Assembly (NCBI GenBank): GCA_964652025.1
Contig: CAZYZX010000012.1
Location: 1 to 64,000 of the forward strand
DNA: 64,000 nt
Direction of reading: 5' to 3'
DNA from: JAEXOD01 sp964652025
GTDB taxonomy: Bacteria > Bacteroidota > Ignavibacteria > Ignavibacteriales > Melioribacteraceae
The stretch's first letter is position 1. Each line of letters opens with the position of its first letter. Below, piece by piece: positions 45,723-53,878 of this stretch. The notes under the pieces were generated by a model that was given only the letters and a program-made list of their open reading frames with translations, ran no database searches and was not told the DNA's origin. The position numbers and the translations under genes were made by a program.

Positions 45723-46670
45723 ATGAAAATGAAAGTTTTTTATGAAGATACACCGATTGATACAACGCGTGGTACTGTTGTTACTGTTGGTACTTTTGAT
45801 GGGGTTCATGAAGGACATAAATCGTTAATTGAAATTTTGTTGAGCGTATCTTATAAAACTAATTTAGAGCATTTTATTGTTACTTTTGACCCGCATCCTA
45901 GGCAAGTTTTATCTAAGGACGCTAATATAAAGCTTATAACTACACATAAGGAAAAGCTTAATATACTTGAAAAATATGCAATTGAAAATTTATTGGTAAT
46001 AAAATTTACTGAAGAATTTTCTAAATTAAGTTACGAAGAGTTCTTTAAAAAATATATAATTGAAAAATTAAATGTAAAATATTTTATAATAGGACACGAC
46101 CATAAGTTTGGTAAAAACCGAGAAGGGGACGAAGAAAAGTTAAAAAAATTAGCCGATGAATATGGCTTTAATATTGTTTCGGTTTCTCCTTTAGAAGTTG
46201 AAGGCGTTCCTATAAGTAGTACTTTAATTAGGCGTGCATTACAGACCGGTGATATGGAAAAAGCTAATTTTTATTTAGGGAGATATTTTAATTTTGAAGG
46301 AGTAGTTGTAGAAGGGAAAAAACGTGGTAGAGAGCTTGGTTTTCCTACTATAAATTTAAAAGTAGATGATGAAAAGATAATACCCTTAAATGGTGTTTAT
46401 GCTGTTACATGTAAAATTAACAATAAAATTTATTTTGGTATGATGAATATTGGTAACAGACCAACATTTGATGATAGTGAAAATGTAACCATAGAAATAA
46501 ACGTATTCGATTTTAATAAAGATATATATGGGGAAACTGTAAGTGTAGATGTGTATGACTATATAAGAGAAGAGATGCATTTTAGTAAAAAAGAGGATTT
46601 AATAGAACAACTAAATATAGATAAAGCGACAATAAAAAACTATTTAAGTATAAATTTTGAAAATAACTAA
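45723..46670 (+). CDS. ribF: bifunctional riboflavin kinase / FMN adenylyltransferase
   Basis: 315 residues. N-terminal FAD synthetase domain with GTFDGVHEGHKSL and the family S-S-T-x-I-R motif (PISSTLIRRAL), then a C-terminal flavokinase domain with KRGRELGFPTINLK and NGVYAV. Produces FMN and FAD from riboflavin. Position between truB and rpsO is the widely conserved arrangement. Confidence 0.95.
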   Translation: MKMKVFYEDTPIDTTRGTVVTVGTFDGVHEGHKSLIEILLSVSYKTNLEHFIVTFDPHPRQVLSKDANIKLITTHKEKLNILEKYAIENLLVIKFTEEFSKLSYEEFFKKYIIEKLNVKYFIIGHDHKFGKNREGDEEKLKKLADEYGFNIVSVSPLEVEGVPISSTLIRRALQTGDMEKANFYLGRYFNFEGVVVEGKKRGRELGFPTINLKVDDEKIIPLNGVYAVTCKINNKIYFGMMNIGNRPTFDDSENVTIEINVFDFNKDIYGETVSVDVYDYIREEMHFSKKEDLIEQLNIDKATIKNYLSINFENN

Positions 46671-46678
46671 TTAATTGA

Positions 46679-46696
46679 TTCCGGTGAAAACTGGAA
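46679..46696 (+). promoter_or_regulatory. GAAA-tetraloop hairpin in the rpsO leader
   Basis: TTCCGGT (46679-46685), loop GAAA, ACTGGAA (46690-46696): seven base pairs including one G-U, capped by a GNRA tetraloop, about 30 bases before the rpsO start. S15 represses its own mRNA in several bacteria through different leader structures, so this is a candidate site; a processing signal is the alternative. Confidence 0.4.
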
Positions 46697-46726
46697 TTAT
46701 ATTGTAAAACAAAAAGGAGTAATAAA

Positions 46727-46996
46727 ATGTCTATTACAAAAGAACAAAAAGCCGAATTAATAGCAAAATTTGGCAAACACGAAAAAGATAGCGGAAGAGC
46801 TGAAGTGCAAATAGCAATATTAACCGAAAGAATTAACCAATTAACAGAGCACTTTGCAAAGCATAAAAAAGACCATGCTGGCAGAAGAGGCTTAATGATG
46901 TTAGTTGGTAAACGCCGTAGATTATTAGACTACTTAATTAGTCGTGATATCGAAAGATACAGAGCAATAATTAAAGAACTTAACATAAGAAAATAA
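46727..46996 (+). CDS. rpsO: 30S ribosomal protein S15
   Basis: 89 residues, exactly the normal length, with HEKDSGRAEVQIAILTERI and DHAGRRGLMMLVGKRRRLLDYL (read as two adjacent parts). Primary 16S rRNA binder. Strong AAGGAG ribosome site. Followed after 12 bases by pnp, the conserved rpsO-pnp pair. Confidence 0.98.
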   Translation: MSITKEQKAELIAKFGKHEKDSGRAEVQIAILTERINQLTEHFAKHKKDHAGRRGLMMLVGKRRRLLDYLISRDIERYRAIIKELNIRK

Positions 46997-47008
46997 GAGG
47001 CAAAGTTA

Positions 47009-49168
47009 ATGGTTTACACAAAAGAAGTTGAAATAGGCGGTAAAAAGTTAACAATAGAAACAGGAAAGCTTGCCAAACAAGCAAATGGCTCTGTTATGGT
47101 AAGATATGGAGATACAATGGTACTTGTTGCTGCCGTCGCTTCGTCCGAACCAATGGAAGGGGTAGACTTTTTCCCGTTATCGGTTGAATATAGAGAAAAG
47201 GCATTTGCTGCAGGAAAGATACCGGGTGGTTTTTTGAAACGTGAAGGGAAACCGAGTGACAAAGAAATTTTGTCATCTCGTTTAATAGATAGACCAATTA
47301 GACCACTTTTCCCTTCAGAATTTAAAAACGAAACGCAAGTTATTGCTTTTGTTTACTCGTTTGATGGTGAAAATGACGCAGATGTTTTGGGTGCTGTTGG
47401 TGCTTCTGCTGCATTAGCTATTTCAGATATTCCATTTTTAGAACCAATTGGTGAAGTTAGAGTTGCAAGAGTAGATGGCAAGTTTGTTGTTAATCCTACT
47501 TTTGCGCAGTTAGAACAAAGCGATATGGAATTAGTAGTTGCTGGTACAGAATCATCTATAATGATGGTAGAAGGTGAAGCAAAAGAAGTTCCAGAAAGTG
47601 ATATTTTAGATGCTTTAAAGTTTGCGCACGAAGAGATTAAGAAAATTGTTGCCGTAATTAACGAGCTTGCTAAAGAGTGTGCTAAACCTAAAATGGCAGT
47701 TGCTAAAGTGGAATATGACCCTAATTTAGTTGCAGATGTAAACGAACTTGCATACGAAAAATTTAAAGCAATTGTTGCAACTGTTTTAAGCAAAGAAGCA
47801 AGAGCCGAAAAAAATAAAGAGTTAACAGAAGAGGTTTGTGCTGCGCTAGCAGAAAAATATCCAGAGCAAGAAGGCGCAATAAAAACTTTATTGCATGATA
47901 TGGAAAAAGAATTAATGCGCAAACGTATTTTAGAAGAAGGTTTGCGTTTAGATGGTAGAAATACCAAACAAGTTAGACCTATTAGCATAGAAGTTGGTTT
48001 ATTGCCAAGAACTCACGGATCTGCTTTATTTACACGTGGAGAAACCCAAAGTTTAACTACTTTAACTTTAGGTTCTAAAAATGACGAACAAGTTATTGAT
48101 GGTTTACAAGCAGAGTATAAAAAACGTTTCTTATTACATTATAACTTCCCTCCATTTTCTGTTGGAGAAACCGGAAGATATAGTGGAACTGGTAGAAGAG
48201 AAGTTGGACACGGAAACCTTGCAGAACGTTCTTTAAAATTTATCGTTCCAGAAGAATCTGTTTTCCCTTATACAATTCGTATTAACTCTGATATTTTAGA
48301 ATCGAATGGTTCATCTTCTATGGCTACTGTATGCGCAGGTTGCTTAGCCTTAATGGATGGTGGCGTACCGATTAAGACCCATATTGCTGGTATTGCGATG
48401 GGGCTTATTAAAGAAGATGACAATTACGCAATATTAACCGATATTTTGGGTAATGAAGACCACTTAGGTGATATGGACTTTAAGGTTGCTGGTAGCGCAG
48501 ATGGTGTTACTGGTATACAGATGGATATAAAAATACAAGGTATTTCTTTTGAAATTATGGAGAAAGCATTAGCACAAGCTAAAGAAGGAAGACTTCATAT
48601 ATTAAATATAATGAAAGAAGCCATAGAAAAGCCACGTGCGCAAGTTTCTCCTTATGCACCTTCCTTAATTACATTAAAAATTAGAACCGATAAAATTGGT
48701 GCTGTTATTGGACCAGGTGGTAAGGTAATTCAAGGTATTCAAAAAGAATTTAATGTTGAAATTTATATTGATGATGATGGAACAGTTAACATTGCTGCAC
48801 CTAGTAGAGAAGCTGCAACTAATGCTAAAAATTATATTAAGCGTTTAACTGCAGAGCCAGAAATTGGCGAAGTTTATGAAAATTGTAAAGTAATTAAAGT
48901 TACAGATTTTGGCGCTTTTGTAGAAATTTTACCAGGTACACAAGGTTTATTGCATGTATCACAAATTGATACTAAGCGTGTTAATAAAGTATCGGACGTG
49001 TTAAAAGAAGGTGATATTGTTACTGTTAAGCTGCTTAAAATGGAAAACGGTAAATTAAGTCTTTCCCGCAAAGCAGTTATATTAGATGAAAAAGAAAAAG
49101 CAGAAAATAATGGTGATAATTTAATTGATGGCATAGAATTTAAAGCCGATTTTAACACAGAAAATTAA
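47009..49168 (+). CDS. pnp: polyribonucleotide nucleotidyltransferase (PNPase)
   Basis: 719 residues. Two RNase PH domains (the second with GSALFTRGETQSL, FPPFSVGETGRYSGTGRREVGHG), a KH domain (GAVIGPGGKVIQGIQ) and an S1 domain (GEVYENCKVIKVTDFGAFVEI). Phosphorolytic 3'-5' exoribonuclease; works with RNase E/G-type enzymes, one of which lies at 50391. Last gene of the operon. Confidence 0.97.
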   Translation: MVYTKEVEIGGKKLTIETGKLAKQANGSVMVRYGDTMVLVAAVASSEPMEGVDFFPLSVEYREKAFAAGKIPGGFLKREGKPSDKEILSSRLIDRPIRPLFPSEFKNETQVIAFVYSFDGENDADVLGAVGASAALAISDIPFLEPIGEVRVARVDGKFVVNPTFAQLEQSDMELVVAGTESSIMMVEGEAKEVPESDILDALKFAHEEIKKIVAVINELAKECAKPKMAVAKVEYDPNLVADVNELAYEKFKAIVATVLSKEARAEKNKELTEEVCAALAEKYPEQEGAIKTLLHDMEKELMRKRILEEGLRLDGRNTKQVRPISIEVGLLPRTHGSALFTRGETQSLTTLTLGSKNDEQVIDGLQAEYKKRFLLHYNFPPFSVGETGRYSGTGRREVGHGNLAERSLKFIVPEESVFPYTIRINSDILESNGSSSMATVCAGCLALMDGGVPIKTHIAGIAMGLIKEDDNYAILTDILGNEDHLGDMDFKVAGSADGVTGIQMDIKIQGISFEIMEKALAQAKEGRLHILNIMKEAIEKPRAQVSPYAPSLITLKIRTDKIGAVIGPGGKVIQGIQKEFNVEIYIDDDGTVNIAAPSREAATNAKNYIKRLTAEPEIGEVYENCKVIKVTDFGAFVEILPGTQGLLHVSQIDTKRVNKVSDVLKEGDIVTVKLLKMENGKLSLSRKAVILDEKEKAENNGDNLIDGIEFKADFNTEN

Positions 49169-49199
49169 AGAGAAATATCTCTGTAAGTTATTTTTGTTA

Positions 49200-49229
49200 T
49201 TTTGGCTTTTGCTTTTGCAAAAGCCAAAA
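49200..49229 (+). terminator. 13-bp perfect hairpin after pnp
   Basis: TTTTGGCTTTTGC (49200-49212), loop TTTT, GCAAAAGCCAAAA (49217-49229): thirteen perfect base pairs, 31 bases after the pnp stop. No T-tract follows, so it may be an RNA 3'-end stabiliser rather than a classical terminator. A smaller AGAGA/TCTCT hairpin precedes it (49169-49182). Confidence 0.65.
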
Positions 49230-49299
49230 TATAATTATAGATATATAAATTATTTATGAGATTTTCTCTTTTTTTTATTTAAAAAAAAAGGATTTAATT

Positions 49300-50364
49300 T
49301 TGAGTTTTTTTTTACAAGGTTTAAAAAATAAAATAATTATTGCCCCTTTAGCAGATATTAGTGATGCACCATTTAGAAAGATTAATAAAATGTTTGGTGC
49401 AGATTTAACTTTTACGCAAATGGTAAGTGCAAAGGGTGCAATTAATAATAAGTTCGAAAGTTTAAGATATTTGGTTTTTAGCAGAGAAGAAAAGCCAATA
49501 GGCGTACAAATATTAGGGAATGACCCAATAGTAATAGAAGATTTTGTTTCTCAAATTGTATCGTTACAACCTGATTTAATAGACCTTAATTGTGGATGTC
49601 CGGTTCAAAAAGTAATTAATCAAAAAATGGGGGCTTCGCTATTAGATGACCCCATTTTATTAGGTAAAATAATTTCTTCGATGGTTAAAAAAAGTAATGG
49701 AATACCTGTTTCTGTAAAACTTAGATTAGGGCGAAATAAAAATAAAATTAATATTTTAGAAAATGTAAAAGTAGCAGAGCAATCGGGTGCATCCCTTGTA
49801 ACAATACATGGCAGAACGCGTGATGATAGATATAATGTGGATGTTGATTTAGACACTATTAAAAAAGCTGTAGAAAGTGTAAGTATTCCGATTATTGGTA
49901 ATGGTAATTTATTTACTCCCGAAGATGTTAAAAATTTTTTAGATTATACAGGGTGCAGTGGAGTAATGCTTGCAAGGGGTGTAATAGGTAATCCATTTTT
50001 AATTGAAAGAACAAAAATATTTTTAGAAACTGGTAACTTACAACCAGAGCCCGATATTGACAGGGTTTATGAAGTATTAAAAATTCATATAAATTTATTA
50101 TTAAAAGAATACAACGAAGTATTAGTTTTGCCAAAAATTAAAAAATATATAATTTGGTATTTAAGATTTTTTGATGGAATTTCCGTTTTATTAAATAATA
50201 TATTTTCTTTTAGCAATTTAGATAGTATTTTAGAATATCTTGATTTACATATTTTGCAGATAAAAAATAATAGATTTGAAAAAGAAGATTTAAATATAAT
50301 AGATAAAAAGTTTAAGGAGCGAATCATTTTTTGGTTAAATGATGATTTGCTAATCGGAAGTTAA
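49300..50364 (+). CDS. dus: tRNA-dihydrouridine synthase
   Basis: 354 residues. FMN-binding barrel with IIAPLADISDAPFR, the catalytic-Cys region DLNCGCPVQKVINQKMGASLL (shown within limits as LNCGCPVQKV), VSVKLRLG, TIHGRTRDD and IIGNGNL. TTG start at 49300 with an AAAGGA site; this gives the normal N-terminus. Reduces uridines in tRNA D-loops; the subtype cannot be decided from sequence alone. Confidence 0.9.
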   Translation: MSFFLQGLKNKIIIAPLADISDAPFRKINKMFGADLTFTQMVSAKGAINNKFESLRYLVFSREEKPIGVQILGNDPIVIEDFVSQIVSLQPDLIDLNCGCPVQKVINQKMGASLLDDPILLGKIISSMVKKSNGIPVSVKLRLGRNKNKINILENVKVAEQSGASLVTIHGRTRDDRYNVDVDLDTIKKAVESVSIPIIGNGNLFTPEDVKNFLDYTGCSGVMLARGVIGNPFLIERTKIFLETGNLQPEPDIDRVYEVLKIHINLLLKEYNEVLVLPKIKKYIIWYLRFFDGISVLLNNIFSFSNLDSILEYLDLHILQIKNNRFEKEDLNIIDKKFKERIIFWLNDDLLIGS

Positions 50365-50390
50365 TTCCGATACAAATTTTAGAGTGCGAT

Positions 50391-51977
50391 ATGGAAAAGT
50401 TAATAATTATCAACTCATCGGCATCTTCCACAAGGGTAGCAATAACCGAAGATGAAAATTTAGTTGATTTTTTTGTAGATAATGCCGAAAAGGAAAGGAT
50501 GGTAGGGGATATATACTTAGGTAGGGTAGCTAGAGTTTTGCCTGGTATAAGAGCAGCATTTATAGATATTGGTTTAAAGCACGACGCTTTTTTGCATTTT
50601 TCGGATATTGGTGAAAGGTTAGAATCATTACAAGGGGTTTTAGAAGATACAAGGATAGAAGATAATAACGACGAAGACGATGACGAAGAAGAAGAAATAG
50701 ATTTAGACGAAGAAAATCCAGATACTATAAAGCACGAGCGACCGCCAGATTACGTCCCAAAATTAAAGAAAGGGGACGAGATTTTAGTACAAATATTAAA
50801 GGAGCCGGTTAAAGATAAAGGAGTTAGAGTTACAGCATCTGTATCTGTACCGGGTAGGTTTTGCGTCCTTTTGCCTTATGATAATAAAATTGGTATATCA
50901 AAAAAAATTAGTGATTTTAAGGAGCGTAGACGTCTAAGAAAACTTGCGCGTAGTATAATACCTAAAAATTGTGGCTTAATTATTCGTACTGCTGCTTTTG
51001 AGCAACCAGAAGAGGCTTTAAGAAGCGACTTAAAATACTTAATGGATACTTGGAAAGAAATAGAAGAAAGCGCAAAAACAGAAGAACCACCTGCTTTATT
51101 ATATAAGGATTTAGATACAACTAGTAGCGTTATAAGGGATTTATTTACCCCCGATGTAAATAAAGTTTTAATAGATACTAAAAAGCTTTATAAAGAAATA
51201 AGAAACTACTTAAAGCTAATTCAGCCGGAGTTAGTAGAAAGACTTGAATTTTACAAAGGGAGCAAGCCAATATTTGAAGAGTATAGAATAGAAGAGCAGA
51301 TTAAAACATTAATGGGGCGTAAAGTTCCTTTGCCAAGTGGTGGTCATATAGTAATAGACCATACTGAAGCAATGTTTGTTATAGATGTTAATAGCGGAAG
51401 ATATGCCGCAAAAAAAGAGCAAGAACTTAATTCCCTTAAAACAGATTTAGAGGCTGCAAGGGAAATTGTTAGACAGTTACGATTGCGAGATATTGGCGGT
51501 TTAATTGTTGTAGATTTTATTGATTTGGAAGATGAAAAGAACAGAAAAAAGATTTACGACGAGCTTAAAAAGGAATTTAAGAAAGATAGAGCCAAAGTTG
51601 CTATGCTGCCAATGACTGATTTTGGGCTAATGCAAATTACTAGGCAAAGAATAAGGGAAAATATAATACAATCTTTTCACGAAGAGTGCCCATATTGCCA
51701 TGGAACTGGCTTGCTAACAAGACGCTCTCACTTAATACATGAAATAGAAGAATGGGTTAAAAAGTTTTCTAATAAAAGTAATAAAAGAAAGATTTATTTA
51801 AAGGTTAATCCATTACTTGCAGAAAAGTTAACTGAGGGATTTTTTAATCCATTGCGCAAATTAATGTTTAAGTATTACATATATATTAAACTAATAGTAG
51901 ATATAAAAGTAGATGTTCAGCGTTTCCATTTTTTAGAATCACCTAATGGTAAAGAAATAACAGAAGATTTTATTTGA
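50391..51977 (+). CDS. rng: ribonuclease G (RNase E/G family)
   Basis: 528 residues. S1 domain near the start (GDIYLGRVARVLPGIRAAFIDIG), RNase H-like and DNase I-like catalytic parts with the metal-binding VIDVNSGRYA and GLIVVDFIDLED, and the zinc-link CPYCHGTG. An acidic insertion (about residues 85-115, NNDEDDDEEEEIDLDEEN) lies within the S1 region, a common feature of FCB-group enzymes. No degradosome scaffold tail. Processes 5S/16S rRNA precursors and mRNA. Confidence 0.94.
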   Translation: MEKLIIINSSASSTRVAITEDENLVDFFVDNAEKERMVGDIYLGRVARVLPGIRAAFIDIGLKHDAFLHFSDIGERLESLQGVLEDTRIEDNNDEDDDEEEEIDLDEENPDTIKHERPPDYVPKLKKGDEILVQILKEPVKDKGVRVTASVSVPGRFCVLLPYDNKIGISKKISDFKERRRLRKLARSIIPKNCGLIIRTAAFEQPEEALRSDLKYLMDTWKEIEESAKTEEPPALLYKDLDTTSSVIRDLFTPDVNKVLIDTKKLYKEIRNYLKLIQPELVERLEFYKGSKPIFEEYRIEEQIKTLMGRKVPLPSGGHIVIDHTEAMFVIDVNSGRYAAKKEQELNSLKTDLEAAREIVRQLRLRDIGGLIVVDFIDLEDEKNRKKIYDELKKEFKKDRAKVAMLPMTDFGLMQITRQRIRENIIQSFHEECPYCHGTGLLTRRSHLIHEIEEWVKKFSNKSNKRKIYLKVNPLLAEKLTEGFFNPLRKLMFKYYIYIKLIVDIKVDVQRFHFLESPNGKEITEDFI

Positions 51978-52052
51978 GTTTTAGTATAATTTTTAAGAAC
52001 TTTAAAGATGTATTTTATTTTTTTTGATAAATAGTTGAGTGAGTGAAATTAA

Positions 52053-53135
52053 ATGAAAAAGACAAATTTTACAGAAATTCATAGGAAATTAGGCGCAAAA
52101 TTAGTTGATTTTGCTGGATTTGAAATGCCCGTACAATATAATTCTATTATTAACGAGCATAAAGCAGTTCGGAATAAGGTAGGTGTGTTTGATGTAAGCC
52201 ATATGGGAGAAATATTTATTAAAGGGGAAAAAGCATTAAATTTTGTTCAACACATAACTGTAAATGATGCCTCTGCTTTAACTGATGGAAGAGTGCAATA
52301 CTCTGCTATGTGTTACCCAGATGGTGGGATAGTTGATGATTTGTTAGTATATAGAATTAGTGAAAACGAGTTTATGTTAGTTGTAAATGCATCTAACAAA
52401 GATAAAGATTATAATTGGATGAAGGAAAATAATATTTTTGGTGTTGATATTGAAGACCAAAGCGATGAATATAATTTATTAGCAGTTCAAGGTCCTTATA
52501 GTAAAAAAACATTAACAAAAATTTGCAATAAACCATTAGATTTAGAGTATTATCACTTTTTTTATGCAAGTGTAGCAGGTGTGGATATGCTTGTAAGCCG
52601 AACTGGTTATACGGGAGAATTAGGCTACGAGCTATATTTTAAGGGAGATGAAACTGTTGCAGAAAAAGTTTGGAATGCAATTTTTGAAGCAGGCGAAGAA
52701 TTTGGAATAGAGCCAGCAGGTTTAGGCGCTAGAGATAGCTTGCGCTTAGAAATGGGTTTTTGTTTATATGGTAACGATATAGACCAAACAACAAATCCGT
52801 TAGAAGCTGGTTTAGGTTGGATTACTAAACTTAAAAAAGAGGAATTTATTGGAATAGATGTGCTTAAAAAAGTTAAGCAAGAAGGCTTAAAAAGAAAACT
52901 TGTTGCTTTAGTAAGTGATGAAAAAGTGTTCCCAAGACATAACTATGAATTATCTGTTGGTGGTAAAGTTGTTGGTTACGTAACAAGTGGTACGGTAAGC
53001 CCAATATTAGAAAAACCAATTGCATTAGGTTACGTAGATATTGAAAATGCTGTTGAAGGAAATATTGTAAATTTTTTAATTAGAGGGAAAGAATTTCCTG
53101 CAAAAATTGTTAAACTACCTTTTATAACCAAATGA
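52053..53135 (+). CDS. gcvT: aminomethyltransferase (glycine cleavage system T protein)
   Basis: 360 residues: KLVDFAGFEMPVQY, VFDVSHMGEI, GGIVDDLLVYR, SRTGYTGELGYELY, GLGARDSLRLEMG and the C-terminal barrel. Transfers the methylene group from the H-protein to tetrahydrofolate. No gcvH or gcvP is nearby, so the system is split over the genome. Its TGA overlaps the comB ATG. Confidence 0.95.
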   Translation: MKKTNFTEIHRKLGAKLVDFAGFEMPVQYNSIINEHKAVRNKVGVFDVSHMGEIFIKGEKALNFVQHITVNDASALTDGRVQYSAMCYPDGGIVDDLLVYRISENEFMLVVNASNKDKDYNWMKENNIFGVDIEDQSDEYNLLAVQGPYSKKTLTKICNKPLDLEYYHFFYASVAGVDMLVSRTGYTGELGYELYFKGDETVAEKVWNAIFEAGEEFGIEPAGLGARDSLRLEMGFCLYGNDIDQTTNPLEAGLGWITKLKKEEFIGIDVLKKVKQEGLKRKLVALVSDEKVFPRHNYELSVGGKVVGYVTSGTVSPILEKPIALGYVDIENAVEGNIVNFLIRGKEFPAKIVKLPFITK

Positions 53136-53875
53136 AAGTAAACGTATTTTTAACTCATAATAATTTAGACGAGCTGTATTTTAATGGCTTAACAGTTGCT
53201 GTAATAGATGTATTACGTGCAACAACAACAATTACAGCTGCATTAAATAATGGTGCAAAAGAAGTTACACCAGTTAGTACAATAGAATTTGCTATGAAGC
53301 TTTCTGGTAGTAATACACTGCTTGGTGGAGAAAGACACACTAAGAAAATAGAAGGATTTGCGCTTGGTAATAGCCCATTAGAATACACTAATAATGTTGT
53401 AAAAAATAAATCTATTATTATTTTTACTACAAACGGAAGTAAAGCAATTGCAAAAACAAAATTTGCCAAAAAAGTTGTTTGTGTATCTTTTAATAATCTA
53501 ACTATATCTGCTAAGTATTTAGCTTCTTTAGATAGTGATTTAGAAATAGTTTGCTCTGGAAGTAATGGCAAATTAAGCTTAGAAGATACAGTTTGTGCCG
53601 GGATGTTAATTGAAGAAATAAGCAAGATAAAAGACAACATTAGCTTAAATGATGGTGGTAAAGCAGCGGTAGCTACTGCAAAACAATATTCTAAAAAAAT
53701 ATTAAAGATGATGCAAGAAAGTGACCATGGCAAATTATTAATTGAAAACGGTTATCAGGAAGATTTGATTTTTGCATCTAAATTAAATAGCACTCAAGTT
53801 ATACCTGTGTTCGATTCCAATTCAATTAAGCTGCTTCCAAATGAAGAAATTAATAAGTTACTAACTAATTGCTAA
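53132..53875 (+). CDS. comB: ComB-like 2-phosphosulfolactate phosphatase
   Basis: 247 residues with AVIDVLRATTTITAALNNGA (conserved Asp-Val-x-R-A-T-T), LLGGERHTKKIEGFALGNSP and IIFTTNGSKAI, the ComB signature blocks. The named enzyme belongs to coenzyme M or sulfolactate synthesis, but bacteria like this often carry comB without the other com genes, and none is seen here; it may be a general phosphatase. Overlaps gcvT by four bases. Confidence 0.85.
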   Translation: MKVNVFLTHNNLDELYFNGLTVAVIDVLRATTTITAALNNGAKEVTPVSTIEFAMKLSGSNTLLGGERHTKKIEGFALGNSPLEYTNNVVKNKSIIIFTTNGSKAIAKTKFAKKVVCVSFNNLTISAKYLASLDSDLEIVCSGSNGKLSLEDTVCAGMLIEEISKIKDNISLNDGGKAAVATAKQYSKKILKMMQESDHGKLLIENGYQEDLIFASKLNSTQVIPVFDSNSIKLLPNEEINKLLTNC

Positions 53876-53878
53876 TAT

